Assembly (NCBI RefSeq): GCF_900141785.1
Contig: NZ_FQYP01000006.1
Location: forward strand, 1-64,000
Origin: Aquimarina spongiae
GTDB taxonomy: Bacteria; Bacteroidota; Bacteroidia; Flavobacteriales; Flavobacteriaceae
Direction: 5' to 3'
Length of the DNA stretch: 64,000 nt
Part shown: one piece after another, positions 9,081 through 17,164 of the stretch
Layout: the number at the start of each line of letters is the position of its first letter
Numbering within the stretch: position 1 is the first letter of the stretch
Program-made: the position numbers and the translations under genes
The notes under the pieces: generated by a model
Databases searched by the model: none
Told to the model about the DNA's origin: nothing
What the model saw: only the letters and a program-made list of their open reading frames with translations

Positions 9081-9818
9081 ATGAATAAACTAAAACTTTT
9101 TTGTCTTCCTTATGCAGGAGGATCAGCTGCCATATTCAATAAATGGAAAGAGTTTATTGACGATACTATCGAAATTATTCCGATAGAATTGGCAGGACGT
9201 GGAAGCAGAATACAGGCTCCGATGTACACTTCAGTTTCAGAAGCTGTTGATGACATTTTTGAAATTGTTAAGGAGGGTATTACAGATGGACCATATGCAT
9301 TGTTCGGTCACAGTATGGGAGCTATGCTCGCTTATGAGTTAACTACTAAGATTGCAACGCAAGGTTTAGAAGGGCCGCAGCATATTTTCTTTTCAGGAAG
9401 AGCTGTACCTCATATTAAAATGAGAGAGGATAAAAAGTATCATCTTTTGGATGAGGAAAACTTTAAAAAGCAAGTACGTAAATTGGGAGGTACCCCACCT
9501 GAGTTTTTTAAACATCCTGAATTACTAGAATTATTTCTTCCATTACTTCGAAATGATTTTATGTTGGCAGCAACAGATTATAGTAATAGAGAAATAGTTC
9601 CACATTCTTGCAATATCACAGTTTTTTTAGGCAAAGAAGAAGATATGACCCATGAACAGGCAGATGGATGGAAACTACATACCGAGGGAGTTTGTTCTAT
9701 CCATTATTTTAACGGAGGTCATTTCTTTCTAAATCAATATGCCAAAGAGATGGTAGAATTAATGAATACAACATTGATTACGCAAAAAAATACCTTAGAA
9801 AAAATTAGACTTTCCTAA
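9081..9818 (+). CDS. Type II thioesterase (NRPS editing thioesterase)
   Basis: This is an alpha/beta-hydrolase of 245 residues, the normal TEII length. It starts with the family segment KLFCLPYAGGSA (5-16), has ELAGRGSR (36-43), the nucleophile elbow GHSMG (Ser78) and the catalytic histidine in GGHFF (His214). It removes misloaded acyl groups from carrier-protein phosphopantetheine arms. The gene sits between the racemase and the phosphopantetheinyl transferase and ends 19 bp before the latter, so the two are very likely cotranscribed. Confidence 0.93.
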   Translation: MNKLKLFCLPYAGGSAAIFNKWKEFIDDTIEIIPIELAGRGSRIQAPMYTSVSEAVDDIFEIVKEGITDGPYALFGHSMGAMLAYELTTKIATQGLEGPQHIFFSGRAVPHIKMREDKKYHLLDEENFKKQVRKLGGTPPEFFKHPELLELFLPLLRNDFMLAATDYSNREIVPHSCNITVFLGKEEDMTHEQADGWKLHTEGVCSIHYFNGGHFFLNQYAKEMVELMNTTLITQKNTLEKIRLS

Positions 9819-9837
9819 TCCCGGAAAAATTAAAGAA

Positions 9838-10512
9838 ATGAGTATATCATCAATTAATATTCTTTATACTTCTTTTTCTGAACGACTGCCTGGAAATATT
9901 TGGAATAAGTACTTCAATCTATTACCAGATAGAATGAAGGAAAAAAACATACGATTTCAACGTTGGCAGGATCGACATTCCCATTTATTTGGTCAGTTAT
10001 TGCTATTAGTTAATCTCAAAGAATTTGGGTATGGTAAAGGATCTTTAGAACAAGTTCTTTATGAACCTAATGGAAGACCTTACCTTAATGCAGATATTGA
10101 CTTTAATATTTCTCATTCAGGAGGAGAAGTATTATGTGCAATGACCAAAGGAATGCGAATAGGAATAGACGTAGAGGAAATCAAAAAGATTCATTTTCAA
10201 GATTTCAAAAACGTAATGAATCCATCACAATGGAGAACCATAAACAATGCAACTGAACCGTTGGGAGCTTTTTTTAAACTCTGGACGATAAAAGAAAGTG
10301 TTATCAAAGCGGATGGTCGTGGATTAGCAATTCCATTACCTGATATTAATATCGCTGAAAATATAGCCGAATACGATAATTGTATATGGTATTTAAGTGA
10401 AATCCAAACCCAATCAAACAGTAGTGCATATTTAGCTACAAGCAATAAAGAGGTTAAAATATACTTTAGGTGTTTGGATTTTTATCCAAGGTCATTACAT
10501 CTTCAAAGATGA
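9838..10512 (+). CDS. 4'-phosphopantetheinyl transferase, Sfp type
   Basis: It transfers phosphopantetheine from CoA to the serine of carrier domains. All family motifs are present: GRPYL (79-83), FNISHSGG (89-96), the Mg-binding GIDVEE (Asp111, Glu113) and WTIKESVIKADG (149-160; Glu153, Lys157). At 224 residues it is standard for the Sfp/Gsp group rather than AcpS. As part of the cluster it would activate the NRPS carrier proteins, including the one at the start of this window. A weak stem (AAGAAGC/GCTTCTT, about 10551-10585) lies downstream and could mark the end of the operon. Confidence 0.94.
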   Translation: MSISSINILYTSFSERLPGNIWNKYFNLLPDRMKEKNIRFQRWQDRHSHLFGQLLLLVNLKEFGYGKGSLEQVLYEPNGRPYLNADIDFNISHSGGEVLCAMTKGMRIGIDVEEIKKIHFQDFKNVMNPSQWRTINNATEPLGAFFKLWTIKESVIKADGRGLAIPLPDINIAENIAEYDNCIWYLSEIQTQSNSSAYLATSNKEVKIYFRCLDFYPRSLHLQR

Positions 10513-10666
10513 CCTATTCTTTTTTAACGAATTATAAATCAACTTAATTCAAAGAAGCAAGTCCAATACAAATGGATAGCTTCTTACATATTTCCCTAGC
10601 TTTTTTTTAAAAGCGGGGATCACTCATTAGACTTTTTTGAATAAAAACAAAAATTAAAATCAAATT

Positions 10667-12085
10667 ATGAAAAGTAAAATTGAAAAAACTGACGGTAACA
10701 TCGTTATTGTTGGAGCAGGGCTTACCGGATCAATGTTAGCATTAATGTTAGCTCAAAATGGATTTAAGGTAGACGTTTATGAGAAAAGGGGAGATGTTCG
10801 AGAATATGTACCCACCAAGAAACGTTCTTTAGGAATGTCATTGTCCAATAGAGGTAGAAAAGCACTTAGAAAAGCGAACATTTTCAGTAAACTAGAACCA
10901 ACAATGGCTTCAAAGCATGGTAGAGCAACGCATAATGCTAGTGGTGGAGTGAAATTTCAAATCTATGGAGACGGTGGTCAAACATTGAGCACGGTAAATA
11001 GAAAAAACATTAATAGTCTTCTAATCAATGAAGCTATTGATACTGGATTGGTGAACTTTCATTTTAATCAGCGATTATCTGAAATTGATTTAGAAAACCA
11101 TGTGATAACCTTCCGAAGTTCAGAAACGCAGGAAGAAAATAATGTAGCCTATTCTTATTTATTTGGTGCAGATGGAGCAAATTCAAATGTTAGAGAGGTG
11201 CTTTCAGAAAATGATATATTGACTAGTGAACGTAAGAAGTTGTATCATGTGTACAAGGAGATGACGATACCTATGGGTGAGGATGGAGACTATGTTTTGG
11301 ATCCAAAGTTTGTACATATCTGGAGTGCTCCTGATACCGTATTTGTTGCACTTCCAAGTTTAGATAAATCGTTTATCTCGACAATTTTTTATAGAAATGG
11401 TGAAGATGGAGAGCTCAAAAATGTAAAGACTAAGGAAGAACTTGATCTTTATTTTGAAAAGCATCTTCCTAATCTTCATAAGATTTTACCAAATTTGGAG
11501 GAAGATTTCTTCGGCAATCCAGATTCTGAAATTTTTGAAATCAAATGTTCTCAGTGGAATTATGAAAATAGAGTGTTGCTTATAGGAGATTCGGCCCATG
11601 CATTTGCTCCATTTTATGCGATGGGGATGAATACGTGTTTTGAAGATTGTAGTGTATTCATGAAAACACTAGAGGAAAACGGATTTGATTTTGGAGATGC
11701 AATATTAGAATTTGCAAATACCAGAAAAAAGGATGTAGACGCTATGCAGTTTTTAACGAATAGGAATTACCATAATCTTCAATTCTGTAAGCAACCTATT
11801 TTTGACCTAAAATGGAAGCTCGAACGAAAGATATGGGCTGCTCATCCTGATTTGTATATGCCAGAGTATTGTATGGTTGCTTTTTCAGAAATTCCTTTCT
11901 CTGAAGTAGTAGAAATATCCGAAAAGAACAAAGAACTCATTGAAGAAATTTATTCGCTATACCTAGAACAAATAGTAAATGAAACTCCAGAAATTGATAT
12001 GGATTTATTCGTTCAAATAGAAGAGGTTAGAAATATTTTAATGAGTAGAGAAGCACACAGAGAATATCAAAAAGTGTTACTATAA
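10667..12085 (+). CDS. FAD-dependent aromatic hydroxylase, kynurenine 3-monooxygenase-like
   Basis: This is a class A flavoprotein monooxygenase. It has the dinucleotide motif GAGLTG (16-21), a DG motif (LFGADGANSNVRE) and GDSAHAFAPF starting at Gly307 followed by GMNTCFEDC. The C-terminal third resembles kynurenine 3-monooxygenase, including a YMPEYCMVAFSEIPF segment that matches the KMO signature region. It lies 154 bp behind the PPTase on the same strand, at the end of the biosynthetic genes. It could hydroxylate an aromatic precursor (kynurenine, tryptophan or anthranilate type) for the peptide, or be a catabolic KMO. The N-terminal substrate segment (KKRSLGMSLSNRG) diverges from classic KMO, so I give no symbol. 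Confidence 0.82.
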   Translation: MKSKIEKTDGNIVIVGAGLTGSMLALMLAQNGFKVDVYEKRGDVREYVPTKKRSLGMSLSNRGRKALRKANIFSKLEPTMASKHGRATHNASGGVKFQIYGDGGQTLSTVNRKNINSLLINEAIDTGLVNFHFNQRLSEIDLENHVITFRSSETQEENNVAYSYLFGADGANSNVREVLSENDILTSERKKLYHVYKEMTIPMGEDGDYVLDPKFVHIWSAPDTVFVALPSLDKSFISTIFYRNGEDGELKNVKTKEELDLYFEKHLPNLHKILPNLEEDFFGNPDSEIFEIKCSQWNYENRVLLIGDSAHAFAPFYAMGMNTCFEDCSVFMKTLEENGFDFGDAILEFANTRKKDVDAMQFLTNRNYHNLQFCKQPIFDLKWKLERKIWAAHPDLYMPEYCMVAFSEIPFSEVVEISEKNKELIEEIYSLYLEQIVNETPEIDMDLFVQIEEVRNILMSREAHREYQKVLL

Positions 12086-12126
12086 AAACACATTGTGTAT
12101 ATCTACACACTTGCACTACAAGAAAC

Positions 12127-12142
12127 AATAAAGATCTTTATT
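12127..12142. terminator. AT-rich palindrome between convergent genes
   Basis: AATAAAGATCTTTATT is a perfect 16-bp palindrome at the convergent junction of the monooxygenase and the histidine kinase, overlapping the kinase stop codon. It could serve as a weak bidirectional terminator; it lacks a GC-rich stem. Confidence 0.3.
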
Positions 12143-13514
12143 TTGTGAGTTGGTTAAATTTTAATTCGAAAGTGGTAAATGTATTTACTTCGGATCTTAC
12201 CGTTAATGTACCTTGGTGCATTTGCAAAATTTGTCTTGATAAACTCAATCCAATGCCCGATCCAGTTTTTTTGGTGGTATAGAACGGGATAAAAATTTTA
12301 TCTATAGCCTCGGGAATAATACCTTTACCATTATCAGTAATTTCTAGAATAAACTCTCGCTTGTGGTTGATATAGCCTTTTACAGAAATGGATGGAGTTT
12401 CATGATCAGATCGTTTAGCTTCAATAGCATTTTTAAATAAATTTATAAGCACCATTTCCAAAAGCTTGGCATCACCATATAAAAGAATATCTTTTGGTGT
12501 GGTTTGATATTTAAAATCAAAACCATTTTTGTCCAATTCTGGTTTCATCAAAAGATGTATATGCTTTAAAAGTTCTAGAACATTAATGCTAGCAAATACA
12601 GGAGTAGGAATATTGGTATAGTCCCGGTAAGCATCGATAAAACTAATGAGACCGTCGGCTCTGTTTTTAATAGTAGAAATCCCTTCTTTCAAATCGTTAA
12701 GGTTTTCGTGATCGATAACATAATTAGAGTCTAAGAGGGAAACATCTTCTTGTAAGATACTATACATTGTATCGTTTAGTGATACTATCGGCGTAATACT
12801 ATTAATAATTTCATGGCGTAGAATTTTTGTGAGATTTTGCCAAGACTCTATTTCTTTACGCTGTAATTCTGGATAAATGTTTTGTAGTGCAATTATTTTT
12901 ATAGGCTGATTTTTTATTTTTATCGTAATACTATGAATGGCAAGCTGAATTTCATCATCACTTTTTAAGAGGATATTTCTGCCAGAGGCTAGATCGACAA
13001 CAGCTCTATGAAGTTCTTCATTATAGTTGGCTAATTCCTTAATGTTTTTTAAGTGTTTGATGTTAATTAGCTTTTTTGCGTAACTGTTTATTAGTTTTAT
13101 TTCTCCCGAGGAAGAATAACAGATAAGACCGGTATTGACCTGCTGAACAATAGTGTTTAAGTATTGCAAATGCTCTTCTTTTTCACTTCGTTCTTCGCGA
13201 AACGCACTCAGTACCTCGTTAAAGGAAGTATTGAGGTTTCTGAAGCTTTTATCCAGGTGATTATCTACAGAGAGTTTAAGTACAAAGTCTGAATGCTTTA
13301 TTGCTTCCAAAAATCGAGTGAGTTTTTTATCTGTACGTGTAAGATATTTGAATAAACTAACGAATTGAATGATAACGCTGAAAAATAGCAAAATAGCTAT
13401 GGTATAAGCTAGTGCTGTACCATAGGTTATCGATAAATAAAACCCTACAGAAAGGGTAATGCATAGTAAAACAGTTTTTACTAATACATAAAATTTAAAA
13501 TAACTAAAGCCCAT
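12138..13514 (-). CDS. Sensor histidine kinase, NtrY-like
   Basis: Two N-terminal membrane helices (about 8-30 and 34-56) are followed by a HAMP/linker helix and a PAS-like segment (about 115-215). The dimerisation helix carries the phosphorylatable histidine in LRHEIINSITP (His234). The HATPase domain has LINLFKNAIEA (N box), DNGKGI (G1) and GSGIGLSLSRQI (G2). There is almost no extracellular loop, so the signal is probably sensed within the membrane or cytoplasm. Its start overlaps the end of the response regulator gene by 11 bp, so the two form one operon and a cognate pair controlling the divergent efflux operon. Confidence 0.93.
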   Translation of the reverse strand: MGFSYFKFYVLVKTVLLCITLSVGFYLSITYGTALAYTIAILLFFSVIIQFVSLFKYLTRTDKKLTRFLEAIKHSDFVLKLSVDNHLDKSFRNLNTSFNEVLSAFREERSEKEEHLQYLNTIVQQVNTGLICYSSSGEIKLINSYAKKLINIKHLKNIKELANYNEELHRAVVDLASGRNILLKSDDEIQLAIHSITIKIKNQPIKIIALQNIYPELQRKEIESWQNLTKILRHEIINSITPIVSLNDTMYSILQEDVSLLDSNYVIDHENLNDLKEGISTIKNRADGLISFIDAYRDYTNIPTPVFASINVLELLKHIHLLMKPELDKNGFDFKYQTTPKDILLYGDAKLLEMVLINLFKNAIEAKRSDHETPSISVKGYINHKREFILEITDNGKGIIPEAIDKIFIPFYTTKKTGSGIGLSLSRQILQMHQGTLTVRSEVNTFTTFELKFNQLTK

Positions 13515-14886
13515 GCTTTTTTAATCTTCTATATAATGCTGGACGAGTAATTCCAAGCTCATTTGCTGTTTTAGTAATGTTACCCTCATACTTCAAAAGT
13601 GTTTTTTGTATGAGCGTTTTTTCAACATCCTCTAATTTTTGGTGTTCGGTACTATTCTGATTAGAATTAGGCTTTAAATAAATGTCAAAATCATGAGGTT
13701 GTAAGATGATTTCGGAAGACATGATTACTGCCCTTTCTATAGAGTGCTGTAGCTCTCTAATATTTCCAGGCCAACTATGTTGTTGTAAGTTGGAAATAGC
13801 TTTTTTAGAAATGGATAAGTTTTTTTTGTTGTATTTTCTTGAATATATTTTCAGAAAATGATTTGCCAATAACGGAATATCTTCTAAACGTTCTCTTAGT
13901 GGAGGTAAATGGATCTCAATAGTATTGATGCGATAGAGCAAATCTTGTCTAAAAGTTTGTTCTTCGACCATTTCATATAACGGAAGATTCGTAGCGCAAA
14001 TAAGACGAATATCAACATTTAATAGCTTGTTAGATCCGACTCGGTTTATTTTTCTACTTTGTAAAGAGGTGAGAAGTTTGGCTTGTAATGCTAAGGACAA
14101 GTTCCCGATTTCATCCAGAAAAAGGGTACCTCCAGAGGCAACCTCAAACCTTCCTGCTCGATCTTCTTTGGCATCGGTAAAAGCACCTTTTTTATGACCA
14201 AACAGTTCACTTTCGAATAGAGATTCGGATATAGAACCTAAGTCAACACCGACAAATGGTTCCCGATTTCTAAGTGAGTTTCTGTGAATAGCGTTTGCAA
14301 TTAATTCTTTTCCCGTTCCATTTTCGCCAAGGATAAGAACGTTGGCATCAGTAGAAGCTACTCGGTCAATAAGATAAAAGACTTTTTGGATAGCAGGACT
14401 TTGACCAATAATTTCTTTGTATTTATTGTTTACATACGTATTTAATTCTTGTTGTTTACTACGTAGGTTTTCAATTTCTAATTTGCTTTCTCTTAATTGG
14501 ATTGAAGAATAAAGAGTAGCCAAAAAGGAGTTGTTTTCCCAAGGCTTTAATACAAAATTAGTGGCGCCGGCTTTAATTGCTTTTACCGCAGTTTGGATAT
14601 CGCCATAGGCAGTCATTAGAACAACCACAGCATTTGGATCAATATGGAGTATTCTTTCTAACCAATCAAACCCTTCTTTTCCACTGCTGACATCTCTTGT
14701 GAAATTCATATCGAGCAAGATGAGGTCATAGCTTTCTCTATTGAGATAGTACGGAATGGATTCGGGATTATCGGTAAGATCAATTTTTTCAAAATGACGT
14801 TTGAGGAAAATATTGGCAGCTTTTAAAATGTCTTCATTGTCATCAACGATTAATATTTTTCCTTTTTTCTGAGTGACCGTGGTCAT
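13504..14886 (-). CDS. Sigma-54-dependent response regulator, NtrC family
   Basis: The receiver domain has Asp59 in LILLDMNF and acidic residues DD at 15-16. The central AAA+ domain has Walker A GENGTGKE (187-194) and the sigma-54 contact loop GAFTDA (234-239, a variant of GAFTGA). The C-terminal Fis-type helix-turn-helix includes GNITKTANELGITRPALYRRL. It would activate sigma-54 promoters after phosphorylation by the overlapping kinase. The 278-bp divergent region holds a sigma-54 promoter and paired dyad sites in front of the efflux operon, the expected target. Confidence 0.95.
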   Translation of the reverse strand: MTTVTQKKGKILIVDDNEDILKAANIFLKRHFEKIDLTDNPESIPYYLNRESYDLILLDMNFTRDVSSGKEGFDWLERILHIDPNAVVVLMTAYGDIQTAVKAIKAGATNFVLKPWENNSFLATLYSSIQLRESKLEIENLRSKQQELNTYVNNKYKEIIGQSPAIQKVFYLIDRVASTDANVLILGENGTGKELIANAIHRNSLRNREPFVGVDLGSISESLFESELFGHKKGAFTDAKEDRAGRFEVASGGTLFLDEIGNLSLALQAKLLTSLQSRKINRVGSNKLLNVDIRLICATNLPLYEMVEEQTFRQDLLYRINTIEIHLPPLRERLEDIPLLANHFLKIYSRKYNKKNLSISKKAISNLQQHSWPGNIRELQHSIERAVIMSSEIILQPHDFDIYLKPNSNQNSTEHQKLEDVEKTLIQKTLLKYEGNITKTANELGITRPALYRRLKKHGL

Positions 14887-15024
14887 AATAGTAGTATAGG
14901 TTTAAGAGGTAAATAAGATGAATGTAATCTTAAAATACAGGTTGGTTGGAGAATTAGGTTTTTAGAGTTTTTAAAGTATTAAATAGTATCAATATTTACA
15001 TAAATAGATAATAATTGTATGTGA

Positions 15025-15056
15025 TCGTTTACGAACAAAGGTGTTCGTTTATGAAC
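15025..15056 (+). promoter_or_regulatory. Paired enhancer-like sites for the NtrC-type regulator
   Basis: Two near-identical 12-mers, TCGTTTACGAAC (15025-15036) and TCGTTTATGAAC (15045-15056), lie 20 bp apart, about two helical turns. Each is close to dyad-symmetric (TCGT..ACGA; GTTC..GAAC). They sit about 55-100 bp upstream of the sigma-54 promoter, the usual place for upstream activating sequences bound by NtrC-type dimers. The repeats are seen; the binding protein is inferred from the adjacent regulator gene. Confidence 0.75.
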
Positions 15057-15111
15057 GTTTTTGTGAGGTGAATATACGAAAAAATAAGGGTTTACAAGGT
15101 AAAATGTTGTT

Positions 15112-15127
15112 TGGTACGCTTGTTGCC
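15112..15127 (+). promoter_or_regulatory. Sigma-54 promoter of the efflux operon
   Basis: TGGTACGCTTGTTGCC matches the -24/-12 consensus TGGCACR-N4-TTGCW at all but two positions (C to T at position 4, final W to C), with correct GG-to-GC spacing. A start about 12 bp past the GC element falls near 15138, leaving a 5' leader of about 27 nt before the adaptor gene at 15165. Confidence 0.8.
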
Positions 15128-15164
15128 AAAGTGGCATTGAAATGTTAATTATAATAAAAGTACA

Positions 15165-16406
15165 ATGGACAAAATAATCAAAAAGAAAAAGTGGACAACG
15201 AAAAAAATCTCTTATACCGCAGTAGGAGTGGTTGTTTTATGTGCTGCCATCTATATCGGTTTTTCAGAAAGAGGATCAAAGCTTAATATTAATCCTGATA
15301 AGACTACATTTTCGATGGTGAAAAGAGGGCAATTTCAAGAGTATATTGTCCAAACAGGAGAAATAGTACCCAATGGCACCTATTTTCTGGATGCTATCGA
15401 AGGAGGAAATATTACTGAGGTAGTAAAAGAAAGTGGTGCAATCGTAAAAAAAGGAGATGTAATTGTTGTATTAGAGAATGCCAATTTAAGGCTTAATGTT
15501 TTGAGTCAAGAAAATTCGTTGAACGAACAAATCAATAGAATTAGAACAACGAGATTACAACTGGATCAAAATTATCTTTCTCAAAAACAACAATTGGCTC
15601 AAATTGAAAATCAATTACAAATTTTGGGACCTCAGTTTCGAAGAGATAGCGTTTTGTTTTCAAAAGAATTGATTTCAAGACAAGCTTTTGAAAAAACACA
15701 GGCGGACTACAGGTACAATCTAAAAAGAAAAGAATTTACTTATGAGTCTTTCAAAAACGACTCTACATCCAGAGTTACTCAGCTTAGTCAGCTAAGGTCT
15801 TCAGAAATTAGTATGATGGAAAGTCTAACAGGAGTAAGACAAATATTAAGTAATCTGGTAATTAAGGCCCCAATAGACGGTCAACTTACTACTTCTCGAT
15901 TACAAGAAGGTCAAAACATCAGTAAAAGCGAACGAATAGGACAGGTTGACGTGATAGGGAATTACAAGGTTAAGGTTCCTATTGATGAATTGTATTTGTC
16001 TAGGATTGATAAAGGTTTGGTAGCTAGTACGCTGTATGCAGGAAAAGAGTATAAGTTAATGATCAATTATATCTATCCCAAAGTAGAAGATGGGAAGTTT
16101 GAAGTTGACATGAGTTTTATTGATGAGATTCCAGAGGGAATAAGAAGCGGACAATCACTACGATTGAAAATAGAACTGGGTAAATCATCAGAGCAGTTGC
16201 TTATTCCTGTAGGAGGTTTTTACAGAAGTACAGGTGGGAATTGGGTTTATGTTTTGGAAAATGATAATAAAGCTATAAGAAGAGAAATTAGATTAGGAAA
16301 AAAGAATTCAGAAAACTATCAGGTTCTAGAGGGATTAGATATCGGTGATAAAGTGATTACATCATCATATGATAACTTCGGAGATAACAAAATCTTGGTT
16401 TGGTAG
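15165..16406 (+). CDS. HlyD/MacA-type periplasmic adaptor protein of an efflux system
   Basis: One N-terminal membrane anchor (about 17-36) is followed by a beta-barrel/lipoyl region, a long coiled coil (about 110-230, with repeated Gln/Leu-rich heptads) and a second lipoyl half (VIKAPIDGQLTTSRLQEGQNIS). A membrane-proximal domain at the end includes LLIPVGGFYRS. Adaptors of this type link an inner-membrane ABC transporter to TolC. It is the first gene after the sigma-54 promoter and is followed by an ATPase and a TolC-like channel, so the operon resembles a MacAB-TolC tripartite pump. Confidence 0.92.
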   Translation: MDKIIKKKKWTTKKISYTAVGVVVLCAAIYIGFSERGSKLNINPDKTTFSMVKRGQFQEYIVQTGEIVPNGTYFLDAIEGGNITEVVKESGAIVKKGDVIVVLENANLRLNVLSQENSLNEQINRIRTTRLQLDQNYLSQKQQLAQIENQLQILGPQFRRDSVLFSKELISRQAFEKTQADYRYNLKRKEFTYESFKNDSTSRVTQLSQLRSSEISMMESLTGVRQILSNLVIKAPIDGQLTTSRLQEGQNISKSERIGQVDVIGNYKVKVPIDELYLSRIDKGLVASTLYAGKEYKLMINYIYPKVEDGKFEVDMSFIDEIPEGIRSGQSLRLKIELGKSSEQLLIPVGGFYRSTGGNWVYVLENDNKAIRREIRLGKKNSENYQVLEGLDIGDKVITSSYDNFGDNKILVW

Positions 16407-16435
16407 GATTAATAACAACTAAAAAACAATTTAAA

Positions 16436-17119
16436 ATGATAAAAGTAAAAGAACTTCAGAAAGTATACGTAGGCGAAGAAATTGAAACTTCGGCAGTGGA
16501 TAAAATAGATATTGATATTCAAAAAGGAGAGTTTATTGCCATTATGGGGCCTTCGGGATGTGGAAAATCCTCTTTGCTAAATATATTGGGATTACTCGAT
16601 AGCCCTTCTGGTGGAGAATACTGGTTTGGACAAGATGAGGTTTCAAGTTATTCTGAAAAGGAAAGATCAAAATTAAGAAAAGGTTCTGTTGGGTTTATAT
16701 TTCAAAGTTTTAACCTTATCGATGAATTAACGGTTTTTGAAAATGTAGAATTACCCTTACTCTATATGAGGGTTCCAAAAGAGGAAAGAAAGCAAAAAGT
16801 AGAGGAAGCACTAGAGAGAATGAATATTATGCACAGGAGAAATCATTTCCCACAGCAACTATCTGGAGGGCAACAACAAAGAGTTGCTATTGCCAGAGCA
16901 ATTGTGGCAGATCCTGATGTGATTTTTGCAGATGAACCAACGGGGAATTTAGACTCTTCTAATGGTGAAGAAGTTATGAGGCTATTAGAAGAGTTGAACG
17001 AACAAGGGACAACAATTGTAATGGTAACTCACTCTCCTAGAGATGCACAATTTGCCAATAGGGTTATTAATTTGTTTGATGGAAAAGTAGTAACTGAAAC
17101 TGTAAACGCACAGTTTTGA
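16436..17119 (+). CDS. ABC transporter ATP-binding protein, MacB/LolD type
   Basis: The start is the ATG at 16436; an upstream frame from 16400 overlaps the adaptor gene and adds unconserved residues. Motifs: Walker A GPSGCGKS (38-45), Q-loop FQSFNL, signature LSGGQQQRVAIARAI, Walker B VIFADEP, and the switch His in VTHSP. Length (227 residues) and the AIMGPSGCGKSSLLN segment fit the LolD/MacB ATPase group, which normally pairs with FtsX-like permeases. No FtsX-type permease follows it; the TolC gene begins 45 bp later. Confidence 0.94.
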   Translation: MIKVKELQKVYVGEEIETSAVDKIDIDIQKGEFIAIMGPSGCGKSSLLNILGLLDSPSGGEYWFGQDEVSSYSEKERSKLRKGSVGFIFQSFNLIDELTVFENVELPLLYMRVPKEERKQKVEEALERMNIMHRRNHFPQQLSGGQQQRVAIARAIVADPDVIFADEPTGNLDSSNGEEVMRLLEELNEQGTTIVMVTHSPRDAQFANRVINLFDGKVVTETVNAQF

Positions 17120-17164
17120 TGAGATATAGATAAATCACACTATATCATCTAATAAGAACATAAA

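Noticed and set aside
15025..15056. Repeats read as part of a CRISPR array
   Set aside because: Only two copies of 12 bp at 20-bp spacing with no longer repeats; they fit regulator sites instead.
16400..16435. Longer N-terminus for the efflux ATPase
   Set aside because: The extension overlaps the adaptor gene and is not like the family N-terminus.
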